Origin: Thunnus maccoyii
Taxonomy: Eukaryota; Chordata; Actinopteri; Scombriformes; Scombridae
Reading direction: 5' to 3'
DNA length: 64,000 bases
NCBI RefSeq assembly: GCF_910596095.1
Contig: NC_056545.1
Location: 1,596,001-1,660,000, forward strand
The notes below the pieces were generated by a model. It made no database searches and was not told where the DNA came from. It was given only the letters and a program-made list of their open reading frames with translations. Numbering within the stretch: position 1 is the first letter of the stretch; each line of letters starts with the position of its first letter. Shown here piece by piece: positions 11,001-22,290 of this stretch. The position numbers were made by a program, and so were the translations under genes.

Positions 11001-11662
11001 CAGTTTCCTTTGAGCCCCCAGAGCTTCTGACATCTCTGCATTTGTAACACCTGTCTACTTTTTGCAGTATACAGTGATGGCATTTGGTATGAGCAATGCA
11101 CCCACTTTTCAGTGCCTGATGCACTTGGTGTTAGGAGATCCCACATTGTAATATGTATCTTGATGATGTGGTGGTGTACACTACATATGTACACTTTGAT
11201 GAAAATTACGAAAAAACATGTGACTTCCGTTTTTGGTTTCAAATGCAAAAACGAATTGGCTGAATGTCCGCAGATCTGTTTGATATTCAATCCAAAAAGG
11301 AATAATGATAAAATGAATTGGCAAAAACCAATTTGTTGATTGGTTTTTCATTATTTGATTCTGACACCAAAAACTTTTTTTTTTTTGTTTTTAAACAAAT
11401 AACAGATTTACCGTTTTTTGGTTTTTGAATTACAAATGAATTACGAATTATCCGCTGATACCTGGACCGTTTTCTCTGTTATAGGGGGACCAGCCTCCCC
11501 CTTTTTTCAGAAAAGGCCAGCTTTAAGTTACCACTATTGTTATATTGTAAATTCTTTATTTCATGAAAGCATCAGTTTCCTTTTCTTCCTTTCTCCCAGG
11601 CTCATTTTGTTTTATGTATTGCTCTCTTTCGTCCCCTGGATTAAATTTGGGGATGTGACACA
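8055..11662 (+). mobile_element. Gmr1-like Ty3/gypsy LTR fossil, copy 1 (broken)
   Basis: The 5' LTR spans 8055-9618 (1564 bp) with perfect 9-base inverted ends TGTGTTACG/CGTAACACA. Next is a primer-binding site close to the tRNA-Pro type, TGGGGGCTCGTCCAGAAT (9621-9638). A gag-like start follows (MATFNLDEF at ~10262), then integrase core (~10425-10640), integrase C-terminal part (~10880-10940), a reverse transcriptase piece (~10945-11145) and an LTR 3'-end remnant (~11470-11662). An unclassified A/T-rich element lies inside it. Integrase comes before reverse transcriptase, as in the Gmr1-like group. It is broken in many places (about ten or more), and its internal region is the shortest of the five copies. 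The LTR and the remnant differ visibly, so the insertion is old and predates the array duplications. Confidence 0.85.
11200..11467 (-). mobile_element. Unclassified A/T-rich element, inverted copy
   Basis: This is the reverse complement of the element near 26955-27340, 39740-40125 and 47341-47726, although here it lies inside the LTR fossil in the opposite direction. It is built of short A- and T-runs punctuated by CG (AAAAACG, CCGTTTTTGG). A non-autonomous DNA element is possible; the family is not recognised. Confidence 0.5.
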
Positions 11663-12039
11663 AATGTATGCTTGACAAACTAAAAGCAAGATAATTTGCG
11701 TACATGAGACCACCAATAACATGTAGAGTCAATGGTTATACAGTTGAGTTGCATGCATTGCTTTCTTACTGTGTGAATTCAGCTGTACAGAAGTTCTGTG
11801 ATAATATATTCTAAATTCAATGTTCACTTCCCAGCTGCTTCAGCAAATGGAACCAGTTCAGGTGTCACCATCTGACCCATGTGATGTCAACACTTAATTG
11901 TGCATGAATGGTAGATCACTACCCCTATCTTCACTAAAGAATGGTCCTCTGTATTGGATGTGGACAGCCACCACAGCCTGCGACAAGAGCAGACAATGAG
12001 GACCCAGATGATGTAAGAAGACAGGAAACAGTTTTCACT
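11663..12039. other. Unassigned DNA between LTR fossil and OR3 fragment
   Basis: About 375 bases with no gene or repeat that I recognise, and no counterpart elsewhere in the window. Confidence 0.5.
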
Positions 12040-12244
12040 TTAGTGAACTAAATGCCCAAACCACAATAATAGCCATGCCTGTGTTTCTGATGGTGATGAT
12101 GGTAACGTGCCTTAGTGGGTAGCGCACAGCGACATATCTCTCCAGAGCCATCACCACCAGTGTGAGAGGAGCTATTTCAATTGCAAGATTGATGAGCATG
12201 ACGAGAAAACCACATACAGGATAGGTCAGCCTTAATCTCCAAGC
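12040..12244 (-). pseudogene. OR3: odorant receptor fragment (TM3-TM4 only)
   Basis: About 205 bases matching residues ~87-152 of the intact receptors: RLRLTYPVCGFLVML, then MALERYVAVRYPLRH, then TIRNTGMAIIVVWAFSS. The N-terminus, TM1-2 and everything after TM4 are missing. Sequence changes such as VAVRYP for VAVCYP make it more divergent than the neighbouring genes, so it is an old relic. Its 5' side (higher coordinate) is cut by the L2-like LINE at ~12245. Its 3' side ends in unassigned DNA. Confidence 0.85.
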
Positions 12245-13720
12245 ATGCCTTAAGGACATTAAGACCTGGATGACCTGCAATTTTCTACTATTAAACTCAG
12301 ATAAAACTGAAGTTATTGTGCTTGGCCCTAAACACCTTAGAAACACATTATCTAATGATATAGCTACTCGGGATGGCATTACCCTGGCCTCCAGCTCCAC
12401 CATAAGGAATCTGGGAGTTATTTTTGATCAGAATATGTCCTTTAACTCCGACATAAATCAAATTTCAAAGACTTCCTTTTTTCAGTTCAGTAATATCGCA
12501 AAAATCAGGCACATCCTGTCTCAACAAGATGCAGAAAAACTAGTCCACGCATTTGTTACTTCTAGGCTAGATTATTGCAATTCCTTATTATCAGGCTGCC
12601 CTAACAAGTCTCTAAAAACTCTCCAGCTGGTCCAGAATGCAGCTGCACGTGTACTGACTAAAACTAGAAAAAAAGATCACATTTCTCCCATTTTAGCTTC
12701 GCTACATTGGCTTCCTGTAAAATCTAGAATAAAATGTAAAATCCTTCTCCTAACTTACAAAGCCCTTAACGGTCAGGCACCATCATATCTTAAAGAGCTC
12801 ATAATACCGTATTATCCCACTAGAACACTGTGCTCCCAGTATGCAGCTTACTGGTGGTTCCTACAGTCTTTAAAAGTAGAATGGGAGGCAGAGCCTTCAG
12901 CTATCAGGCTCCTCTCTTGTGGAACCATCTTCCAGATTCGGTCCGGGGTGCAGACACCCTCTCTATGTTTAAGAGTAGGCTTAAAACTTTCCTTTTTGAT
13001 AAAGCTTATACTTAGCCATTGAGCTTGCCTTGGATCAGCCCTTAGTTATGCTGCTATAGGCCTAGACTGCTGGGGGACTTCGCGTAATGCACTGAGCTCC
13101 TCTCTCCTCCTCCTCCTCTCCATCTGTATGCATTCATGTAACATCAATGCATGTCACTAACTTTGCTTCTTCCCCAGAGTTTTTTTGTGCTTTCTCATCT
13201 CACAGGAAACCCTGGGTTCTGGGCCGAGCCTTCGCGGTCTTGTATGCATTCATGTAACATCAATGCATGTCACTAACTTTGCTTCTTCCCCAGAGTTTTT
13301 TTGTGCTTTCTCATCTCACAGGAAACCCTGGGTTCTGGGCCGAGCCTTCGCGGTCTTTCACAGTCCTGTTGGCATCCTTCCCTGGCTGCGGCTCTGTCAT
13401 TGTCATTATTGTTATGATTGTTGTTATGATTGTTGTTATTCTGTGTCCCCCCTCCCCCTTTCCCTCTTTCTTTTTCTCTCTCAACACAACCGGTCAAAGC
13501 AGATGGCCGCCCACCAAGAGCCGGGTTCTGCTGAAGGTTTCTACCCGTTAAAGGGGAGTTTGTCCTTACCTCTGTCACCAAGTGCTGCTCATGGGGGAAT
13601 TGTTGGGTCTCTGTAAATTAAAGAGTACGGTCTTGACCTGCTCTATGTGAAAAGTGCCTTGAGATGACTTTTGTTGTGATTTGGCGCTATATAAATAAAA
13701 ATTGATTGATTGATTGATTG
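12245..13720 (+). mobile_element. 5'-truncated L2/Maui-like LINE remnant
   Basis: The reading frame 12270-13022 encodes the C-terminal part of a fish L2-type non-LTR reverse transcriptase, with LLLNSDKTEVIVLGP, LVHAFVTSRLDYCNSLLSGC, LQLVQNAAARVLT, ASLHWLPV and ILLLTYKALNG. A one-base shift near 12830-12850 moves the end (SRMGGRAFSYQAPLLWN, FKSRLKTFLFDKAY) to another frame. The 3' region ends with the typical L2 tail TTTGGCGCTATATAAATAAA and a short ATTG tandem run (about 13700-13720). The 5' end abuts the OR3 fragment, so the insertion or later rearrangement cut that gene. It is too short and shifted to be active. Confidence 0.85.
13125..13356 (+). repeat. Perfect 116-bp tandem duplication in L2-like 3' region
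   Basis: Bases 13125-13240 and 13241-13356 read identically, from TGTATGCATTCATGTAAC to CCTTCGCGGTCT. No difference was found by eye, so the duplication is recent relative to the LINE or is homogenised. Confidence 0.9.
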
Positions 13721-13945
13721 AAATAAGGACCTCGTCCAAGAGACCCCAGTAGAGAACAACTTCACTACTGAGTGACTCTTGACGGTGAAACAGTCATATT
13801 CTTTGTGCTAGGAATGCACAATCAGCTGAGAAAACTTATGTAGGTTTATAGTCTTTGATTCACCAACTTGTAAAGAACTGCAAATATGACCCATAAGTAT
13901 TAAGAGCTTAAGAACATATTGGCCTTGTCTATATCCATAGCCTTG
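13721..13945. repeat. Diverged relic of the A-B spacer
   Basis: It matches the spacer segment at about 3047-3210 (AGAGACCCCAGTAGAGAACAACTTCA..., TTTATAGTCTTTGATTCACCAACTTG) with several differences and a ~40-base insertion. Its position beyond the OR3 fragment and LINE suggests the remains of an older, decayed unit. Confidence 0.7.
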
Positions 13946-14392
13946 GAAAGTAGGGGTGCTGGGGATGCTGCACCACTGCTTCCAGGTAGCTGGCAACCTA
14001 TAGGCCCATTTGTGTTGTTGCAATAATATTTTTTTTTCTATCATGTGCAAGCCGGACCAACAAAAATCGACCCTGTGCGTAAAGATAGAAGAGTGGGGAA
14101 AAAAACAGGCGTATCCAACAGTGCTGGAACGCGACACAGCCGCTTACTGTGGACATTAAACTCTACCTCTTCCGGTCCTTGTAGGCTGTATTGCTTTTTA
14201 AATAATGTCAAGCAGTGTGAGGAACTCTCTAGGAGAAATAGAACTAAACTTTATTTTCTGAAATAAAATTTTTTAGACAGCTCTGATGGAGCTCAGGATT
14301 TATCAGGAGGACAGCTGCTCTAGTGGTTTAATTTTCTGACACTGTGCAAGGAAATCATTTTTACATATTTTGTAACGGCAGATATTAGTGTT
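13946..14392. other. Non-coding junction DNA before the repeat array
   Basis: The stretch from about 14110 (GCTGGAACGCGACACAGCCGC onward) recurs at ~27430, ~40216 and ~47817, where it follows the unclassified A/T-rich element. No gene was recognised. Confidence 0.5.
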
Positions 14393-15850
14393 GTTAACTA
14401 GTTTGTGCACAGGTTTGCTAACAATTTGGACTCAGTTCATGCAAATGACTAAATATCAACAGACAAATACAAACACACTTGTATTTTAACTTCATGGGCT
14501 GCACTTAATTTGAATGCCCTCTACAGTTGTTACTAGCCATGTAAACTCATGTCATGGCTGAGGAGTAAAGAATTTTTCAATTGTGTGTATAAGCTATGAC
14601 TGAAAAACTATCTTGTTGTCAATATTAGAAAATAAGTTGTTAGAAGTCAGATGTTATGTCATATCTTCTTGTGACTTAATTATTGCACGTCCTCTGTTTC
14701 ACTTACTCTTCTGCTTGTTAACTAGTTTGTGCACAGGTTTGCTAACAATTTGGATTCAATTCATGCAAATGACTAAATATCAACAGACAAATACAAACAC
14801 ACTCATATTTGAAGTTCATGGGCTGCAGTGCCATGCAATGACATTGCAAATTTGCAGTAACAAGCATGTTGAAATAAGAGTTCACTTAATTTGAATGCCC
14901 TCTACAGTTGTTACTAGCCATGTAAACTCATGTCATGGCTGAGGAGTAAAGAACTTTTCAATTGTGTGTATAAGCTATGACTGAAAAACTATCCTGTTGT
15001 CAATATTAGAAAATAAGTTGTTAGAAGTCAGATGTTATGTCATATCTTCTTGTGACTTAATTATTGCATGTCCTCTGTTTCACTCACTCTTCTGCTTGTT
15101 AACTAGTTTGTGCACAGCTTTGCTAACAATTTGGATTCAATTCATGCAAATGACTAAATATCAACAGACAAATACAAAAACACTCATATTTGAACTTCAT
15201 GGGCTGCAGTGCCATGCAATGACAATTTGCAGTAACAAGCATGTTGAAATAAGAGTTCACTTAATTTGAATGCTCTCTACACCTCTTACTAGCCATGTAA
15301 ACTCATGTCATGGCTGAGGAGTAAAGAACTTTTCAATTGTGTGTATAAGCTATGACTGAAAAACTATCCTGTTGTCAATATTAGAAAATAAGTTGTTAGA
15401 AGTCAGATGTTATGTCATATCTTCTTGTGACTTAATTATTGCACGTCCTCTGTTTCACTGACTCTTCTGCTTGTTAACTAGTTTGTGCACAGGTTTGCTA
15501 ACAATTTGGATTCAATTCATGCAAATGACTAAATATCAACAGACAAATACAAACACACTCATATTTGAAGTTCATGGGCTGCAGTGCCATGCAATGACAT
15601 TGCAAATTTGCAGTAACAAGCATGTTGAAATAAGAGTTCACTTAATTTGAATGCTCTCTACAGCTCTTACTAGCCATGTAAACTCATGTTATGGCTGAGG
15701 AGTAAAGAACTTTTCAATTGTGTGTATAAGCTATGACTGAAAAGTAAAACTATCCTGTTGTCAATATTAGAAAATAAGTTGTTAGAAGTCAGATGTTATG
15801 TCATATCTTCTTGTGACTTAATTATTGCACGTTTCACTTCCTCTTCTGCT
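14393..15850. repeat. Four-copy ~380-bp octamer repeat array, 3' of OR4
   Basis: Tandem units start at 14393, 14717, 15098 and 15473, each with GTTAACTAGTTTGTGCAC. The first unit is shorter (324 bp), lacking an internal ~57 bases. Each unit carries one ATGCAAAT octamer and most carry GACTTAATTATTGCA. The array lies about 0.3-1.8 kb downstream of the OR4 stop and is the largest in the window. Confidence 0.9.
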
Positions 15851-16186
15851 TGATTACATTTTCTTACATAAAAAACTTTATAATTCTCTAAGTAGACTTT
15901 ATCTCTTGAATGAAAATTCAAAGTTGCAGTAATTTCAATTATGTGCTTTGACTGACCCTCTAACTACCTACTGTCTGTAATGTTACAGCTATGGGAGTGC
16001 AGTCCGCACTCAGTTCAAGTAAGAAGAAACTATGTGATTACTATGTACAATTCAAGTAGAGCGGGGCATAATACCATAAGCCACATTATTTTATTTCAGT
16101 GTACATTTATATAGAACAGATCACAATAGCATCAGGAACTCACTTGACTTTTCTATTCTCTATGTAGTTGAATATATGGAGATTTA

Positions 16187-17176
16187 TTAAGTGACAAGTA
16201 TGATGTTAGCCTTGGTTGGGACAACTGAGAGCAAAGGTAAGCATCTCCACTGGCAGCATAGATGGTACATGAGAACAGGTCTGATGGTCTGGTCTCTGAT
16301 TCCATAGATAAGAGCACTCAGACATCTGGGAAGGATGGTAATACAAAAATAAATAACAATCTGGATGCGCACAAATATGATCCTGTTTAGGTTTTTGGAG
16401 ATAAAGAACTGTAATGGGTTGTGTATAGCTGAAGAGAGACTGAGGCCCAGCTGCACCAGATGCAGCAGCAGTGTTTTACGAGCTTTACTGGCTGAACTTT
16501 GGTCTGTGGAAGCTGATCTGGCTGCTATCATCACACCAACATAGGAAAAAGCGACTACCATACCGGCTGAAACAAACAGAAAACAAGTGTAGGCTTTTTC
16601 ATAAAGATCTGATATTTGATCAAGCATCATACTGTCTTTGCCACAAAAGTCTGCCATCTGCATGCTCACAAGGTCTTCAAACTGAAAATTTAACATCAAT
16701 AAAACTTGAGTGAGGACATTTACTGAACTGAAGGTCCAGATCACACATATGGCCACCCCAGTGTTTCTGACAGTGATGATAGCAGTGTGCCTCAGTGGGT
16801 AGCATACAGCTACATATCTCTCCAGAGACATCACCACCAGTGTGAGAGGAGAGATTTTATTTGTGAGACTGGCAATCATAATAAGAACACCACATACAGG
16901 ATAGGTCAGCCTTAATCTACAAGCAGCCAGAATGTACATTAACTGACTCTGTGCCAGCATTACAGTGTCCCCAAAAAGGAGGTTATACAGAAGAATGTAA
17001 CGGGAGGTCTCTCGAAACACAGGTTTACTCCTCAAGGTGAATAACATGGTCCCATTAATGGAAAGAAACACACAGCATGTCACTGACGTCAGAATGGAAA
17101 ACAACACTGTTCCCAGTAGCTCCTGATACTGCAGTCCAACAGTGATGTTGGTCTGAGACTGATTTGCGTACAACAT
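16187..17176 (-). CDS. OR4: odorant receptor, OR131-2-like, A-type (329 aa)
   Basis: Complete receptor with the A-type signature: LGTVLFSIL, FLSINGTMLFTLRSKP, MIASLTNKIS in TM3, HTAIITVRNTG, GKDSMMLDQ in the second outer loop and KNLNRIIFVRIQIVIYF at TM7. NQS (5) and NIT (10) sequons, C95 and C178 are present. About nine residues separate it from OR6, including MLAQSQ (LLAHSQ in OR6) and NPLQFF (NPLLFF). Directly upstream of the start, TTTTTATTACAG then GATTCTCTAAT forms a clear acceptor-like site. The frame does not extend usefully upstream, supporting an untranslated first exon. AATAAA overlaps the TAA stop. Confidence 0.9.
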   Translation of the reverse strand: MLYANQSQTNITVGLQYQELLGTVLFSILTSVTCCVFLSINGTMLFTLRSKPVFRETSRYILLYNLLFGDTVMLAQSQLMYILAACRLRLTYPVCGVLIMIASLTNKISPLTLVVMSLERYVAVCYPLRHTAIITVRNTGVAICVIWTFSSVNVLTQVLLMLNFQFEDLVSMQMADFCGKDSMMLDQISDLYEKAYTCFLFVSAGMVVAFSYVGVMIAARSASTDQSSASKARKTLLLHLVQLGLSLSSAIHNPLQFFISKNLNRIIFVRIQIVIYFCITILPRCLSALIYGIRDQTIRPVLMYHLCCQWRCLPLLSVVPTKANIILVT

Positions 17177-17429
17177 ATTAGAGAATCCTGTAATAAAAAT
17201 ATGAAACTGTTGATGTTATTGAAGTACAAAGTCACAATGAATCTTGTACAGTTTGTGTTCCCATAAGAGTGAAGATCCTTCGTATTTGGAGCACAGATAT
17301 CTGTTGATGAGTTCACATGCAAAAATCTGAATCATCCACATACATTTATCCTGTGCAGACAGTTAGTAGGTTAGAGGCCTTGTTTGTTTCAGTGTCGGCA
17401 GTGCTGCTCTGCAGCGTTTGCCTGCTTTC

Positions 17430-17475
17430 ACAGACTATATGAGCTCAGTCCTCACACCCACTTCACCTGACACCT
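17430..17475 (-). promoter_or_regulatory. Candidate OR4 promoter
   Basis: GTGAAGTGGGTGT (within 17453-17473) lies upstream of a CATATA box at about 17436-17441 on the minus strand. The arrangement and distance to the start match OR1. Confidence 0.5.
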
Positions 17476-20290
17476 TCACATGTAAGCAATAGTGTTGTAA
17501 AAAATGCTGAGTGCCGTTATGGGAGACATGATGACATGGACCAGGGAATTGGTAAATAATGTGAGAGGAATTACATCATACAACATGATAGAATTATGAG
17601 TAGTGTGGTATTGTTTATTTTTGTTGTTGTTATTGATGTTTTATTATAATAATTGTAAAAAGAGGGTCTGTGGATGAATAACTCATGACCTGAGTGAGGG
17701 CATGATGATCTTCCTTTAAAAAGGTTAGTCAACAAAGACAGTTTCCCCCTTGTCCTTTGTGATGGACAGAAAATTCAACCCCATCAGTTCTACAGGATAG
17801 AAAGGGCTGTTCCTATAGTTTGTTCATAAAAATCCCATTTGTTCACAAACATGCTATCACAGCACAGCTTTAGTAGTCGGATGATCTGGCACAAGTTCAG
17901 GTTGGTTCTAATTTGCCAGCTGAGGTCCTGTGTTAGCTGCTATTTAATATCCACTTCCGTTGCCCTAGTGGAGGTGCTGGCAAATGGTACATTGACATCA
18001 AAGGATGACAGTCTCTTTGAAGGGAACAGTTTTAAGTTCTATATCTCTATCACAGAGCAGGAATTATACCACAGCCAAACAGCCAGTGCCATGGATGCCC
18101 CGGAGTGTGGCTGTAAAGCCCCTTCTAAAATTAATTACCCACACGGCCGATTTGCTATGCCCTGTTATGAACTGGCCGTTGTGCCCTTAAATGAGAGTTG
18201 CAGATTTTCCACTTAAAACTACATGCGACGCAGCAAATAAACAGACTTAACGTTACCTAATGTCTCCGTCATCATGTTGGACATTAACAGTAGCACAAGA
18301 TTTCTCCCACTCCCACAAATATATGTATGACATTAACAGCTAGCACGCAAGCTAACATTAGCTAACAACGTCATGTGGTAAACACAAGCGGCTAAACACT
18401 GGACAATAAAATTATTTTCTCCAGCTGTTAGCATTTATCAGACTGCCTGTTTATCTTTTTGAGCTCCTTATCATCTGTCACAGTTGTATTTGGCAGCTTG
18501 ACATATTCTGTTTCTGCAGTAGAGACGTCAGAAGATGCTTTGGACTCGTTTTTACTTGTCATGAATTTATTTCCTCCATGGCAGAAAAACACACTACACA
18601 AGACTTCAGAAACTCCTGCAGGTTAAACTGGACTAACAAAACACCTTTAGAGCTGACTGACTCTAACACCCTCACTATAAACAGACTTTATGACACTCGC
18701 TAGCCTAGCAACATTAATGCTACAAACAACTTGTATTGCAACACTCCATGTAGGAGCCAGTTTTACAAATCTGATGTTGTGAGCATGTAATTGTCCAGCC
18801 ATTAGCAGTGTGTTTATGCAAATTAAGCTATAGACCGACATGTGTAACTGGTCAAAAGTAATCTTGGTGGTTAACTGTTGGCATGCCTAACCAGGATATT
18901 GCTGCTTACGGTTAGCTAACTACGAATGTACATAAAGTTTGTAACTTGCTGTGAGATCTTACGGGTTGCTAATATTTTAGCGTGATGCAACATTAACACT
19001 CAAACACAAAGACACACACACATACACACACATGCACACATCCATTACTCTGTAAGCAGTCACTTCTCAGTTAAGACAGATCAGGACAGTCTGTCGGCTG
19101 TTACATGACTCGCAGCTCTCATCCGAGCCTCTCCTTGAGAAGTCAGGATGGTCAGTACGTCAGTATTTTTTAATATTTATCGTTTAAAAAAGTGTTAAGT
19201 AATTTTTGTGACTGCTCCTATGATCTTAAATGTTAATAGTTGCACGGGTGTTGAAACTTGTTCAGATCGATCACCCTTATCCCATTTATAGACTTTATTT
19301 TATTATTAAACAGTAACAATTAATATAATGAATGTTCACATTTTTAAAAAAATCAATCAAAAAGCATTTTGTGGAAAAGTCAAACATTCACTGTATAGTT
19401 TTAATAAACTCTATTTCAATACACTGACTCCTAATTGTTGATTATATACGGTTTTGTCTTCATACAATGTAGTTATCCCTTATTGTTATTGCGCCATTGG
19501 TTTTGGCCTTGGTGGCCTACATTTTGGCCATAATGCCCCAATAAATTTGTATTTATCAAAGGCCAAAGTGGCTTTGCCCTAAAAGTTACTTAATTCCAGG
19601 CCTGATATCATACTGTTTATAGAACACTAAAAAATAAGTTGCCATACAGGCAGAAGTTCAATCGGAATGAAAAATATTCACACAATTGTCTGAATTATTT
19701 CCTTTTTTCAAACTACAAAGAAAAACCCTGAAACTCTTTTTAAATTAATATTTTTTTCTCTGGTGTTCTTTCAGTATTTTATGTAAAAAAAATGTAAATA
19801 TATACAGGCAGGGGCATTCATCCTGTGTTTGTGAGGTCAGATTTACATGTTCATTTTATTTCACTTCAATAGCTCGTGTGTTAGAATGCTAAAATGGTTG
19901 TCATGGTTACTTGCTGAATGTGATAATGTCAAAATGCTAATATTTAATGATAACATGCAGTCATGGTAAACATTGCATGCTAAATATCAAGGGTGTGTTC
20001 AGCCAAATCACAAAAACATATTTTCCCTCCAGTGGTATCTACCCGTGCAGATAGTTTTGTGTTTTTTGTCAAGTTTTGAGATATTGCTTAGATTTCTGCC
20101 TCCATCCCAATACAACAGAGATGAGTTAAATTTTGTCTATAGTTCTCAGAGCATTGTAAAATGACTTTTAAAGAAGTGAACAGCAACACCACTTTCCAGA
20201 ATCAATGTTCTCCATAACTCTACGACAAACTTTGGAACTCCGATGAAAAGTGATCACATACCTGAAAATCTGAGCAAATAAATAATAATA
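17475..20290. repeat. A-B spacer block, copy 2 (short form)
   Basis: Near-identical to copy 1, but about 310 bases are absent at ~17803, where TAGAAAGGGCTGTTCC joins directly. The segment before the octamer repeat is also missing, as in copy 3. No gene was recognised, and the 125-codon plus-strand frame (17839-18216) is retained. Confidence 0.7.
18428..18562 (-). other. 44-codon minus-strand reading frame in spacer, copy 2
   Basis: Same frame as at 3926-4060, with one visible Phe-to-Leu change (GAGCTC for GAACTC on the plus strand). Function unknown. Confidence 0.25.
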
Positions 20291-20308
20291 ACGGCAGGTG
20301 TTAGTGTT

Positions 20309-20692
20309 GTTAACTAGTTTGTGCACAGGTTTGCTAACAATTTGGATTCAATTCATGCAAATGACTAAATATTAACAGACAAATACAAACACACTCATAT
20401 TTGAACTTCATGGGCTGCAGTGCCATGCAATGACATTGCAAATTTGCAGTTACAAGCATGTTGAAATAAGAGTTCACTTAATTTGAATGCTCTCTACAGC
20501 TCTTACTAGCCATGTAAACTCATGTCATGGCTGAGGAGTCAAGAACTTTTCAATTGTGTGTATAAGCTATGACTGAAAAGTAAAACTATCCTGTTGTCAA
20601 TATTAGAAAATAAGTTGTTAGAAGTCAGATGTTATGTAATATCTTCTTGTGACTTAATTATTGCACGTCCTGTTTCACTTTCTCTTCTGCTT
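20309..20692. repeat. ~380-bp octamer repeat, single copy, 3' of OR5
   Basis: One full unit with ATGCAAAT and GACTTAATTATTGCACG. It is preceded by the ATAATAATA junction that is shared with copy 3. Confidence 0.8.
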
Positions 20693-21027
20693 GATTACAT
20701 TTTCTTGCATAAAAAACTTTATAATTCTCTAAGTAGACTTTATCTCTTGAATGAAAATTCAAGGTTGCAGTAATTTCAATGGTGTGCTTTGACTGACCCT
20801 CTAACTACCTACTGTCTGTAATGTTACAGCTATGGGAGTGCAGTCTGCACTCAGTTCAAGTAAGAAGAAACTATGTGATTACTATGTACAATTCAAGTAG
20901 AGCGGGGCATAATACCGTAAGCCACATAATTTTATTTCAGTGTACATTTATATATAACAGATCACAATAGCATCAGGAACTCACTTGACTTTTCTATTCT
21001 CTATGTAGTTGAATATATGGAGATTTA

Positions 21028-22017
21028 TTAAGTGACAAGTATGATGTTAACCTTGGTTGGGACAACTGAGAGCAAAGGTAAGCATCTCCACTGGCAGCAT
21101 AGATGGTACATGAGAACAGGTCTGATGGTCTGGTCTCTGATTCCATAGATAAGAGCACTCAGACATCTTGGAAGGATGATAATACAAAAATAAAAAACAT
21201 TCTGGATGCGCACAAATATGATCCTGTCGAGGATTTTGGAGATAAAGAACAGTAATGGGTTGTATATAGTTGAAGAGAGACCAAGGCCCAGCTGCACCAG
21301 ATGCAGCAGCAGTGTTTTACGAGCTTTACTGGCTGAACTTTGGTCTGTGGAAGCTGATCTGGCTGCTATCATCACACCAACATAGGAACAAGCGACTACC
21401 ATACCGGCTGAAACAAACATTAAACAAGTGTAGGCTTTTTCATAAAGATCTAATATTTGATCAAGCGTCATACTTTCTTTGCCACAAAAGTCTGCCATCT
21501 GCATGCTCACAAGGTCTTCAAACTGAAAATTTAACATCAATAAAACTTGAGTGAGGACATTTACTGAACTGAAGGTCCAGATCACACATATGGCCACCCC
21601 AGTGTTTCTGATAGTGATGATAGTAGTGTGCCTCAGTGGGTAGCATACAGCTACATATCTCTCCAGAGACATCAACACCAGTGTGAGAGGAGAGATTTTG
21701 TTTGTGAGCTCGGCGAGCATAACAAGAACACCACATACAGGATAGGTCAGCCTTAATCTACAAGCAGCCAGAATGTACATTAACTGACTCTGTGCCATCT
21801 GTACAGTGTCTCCAAAAAGGAGGTTATACAGAAGAATGTAACGGGAGGTCTCTCGAAACACAGGTTTACTCCTCATGGTGAATAGCATAGTCCCATTAAT
21901 GAAGAGAAACACACAGCATGGCACTGACGTCAGAATGGAAAACATCACTAATCCCAGTAACTCCTGATACTGCAGTCCAACAGTGATGTTGGTCTGCGAC
22001 TGATTTGCGTACAACAT
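21028..22017 (-). CDS. OR5: odorant receptor, OR131-2-like, B-type (329 aa)
   Basis: Complete receptor. It is B-type throughout: LGLVMFSIL, FTMRSKP, MLAELTNKIS, TIRNTG, GKESMTLDQ, KILDRIIFVRIQNVFYF. It differs from OR2 at about ten residues, including NIT for NNT at 10, TYPVCG for TYAVCG, CLMFVSAG for CFLFVSAG, and GLSSTIYN for SLSSAIHN in TM6. The last change lies in a patch that reappears at DNA level in OR8. The C-terminal TKVNIILVT differs by one residue. The start is the conserved MLYANQSQ, and AATAAA overlaps the stop. Confidence 0.9.
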   Translation of the reverse strand: MLYANQSQTNITVGLQYQELLGLVMFSILTSVPCCVFLFINGTMLFTMRSKPVFRETSRYILLYNLLFGDTVQMAQSQLMYILAACRLRLTYPVCGVLVMLAELTNKISPLTLVLMSLERYVAVCYPLRHTTIITIRNTGVAICVIWTFSSVNVLTQVLLMLNFQFEDLVSMQMADFCGKESMTLDQILDLYEKAYTCLMFVSAGMVVACSYVGVMIAARSASTDQSSASKARKTLLLHLVQLGLGLSSTIYNPLLFFISKILDRIIFVRIQNVFYFCIIILPRCLSALIYGIRDQTIRPVLMYHLCCQWRCLPLLSVVPTKVNIILVT

Positions 22018-22261
22018 CTTAAAGAAACACTATAAACATCAAAAAGATTAACCTGTTGATATATATAAATGCTGTCTAGTTTGTATCTCTAACAGTGACA
22101 ACATCCCATCTTTAAAGCAGGGAAGACCTCTTAGTTCACATCTAAAACCCACAATCATTGATATGCTTTTACCCTGTGCAGACAGTAAGCAGCTTGTTTC
22201 CATGTATGCAGAGCTGGTCTGCAGGGTTTGCCTGCTCTCACATGTTGTTTATGAACTATGT

Positions 22262-22290
22262 CTTTCCACCTTGTTCATGTGACATTACGT
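22262..22290 (-). promoter_or_regulatory. Diverged B-type promoter block, OR5
   Basis: Same CCACCTTGTTCATGTGACA stretch as upstream of OR2, ~250 bases before the start and ~45 bases from the LTR edge. Confidence 0.35.

Noticed and set aside
8055-11662. Possibility that the LTR element is a retrovirus because of its tRNA-Pro-like primer site
   Set aside because: Gag-start, reverse transcriptase and integrase pieces are of fish Ty3/gypsy type, the pol order is Gmr1-like, and no envelope part was seen.
14393-15850. Repeated units considered as a CRISPR-like array
   Set aside because: Units are ~380 bp with no short repeat-spacer pattern, and the genome is eukaryotic. This is a plain tandem repeat.
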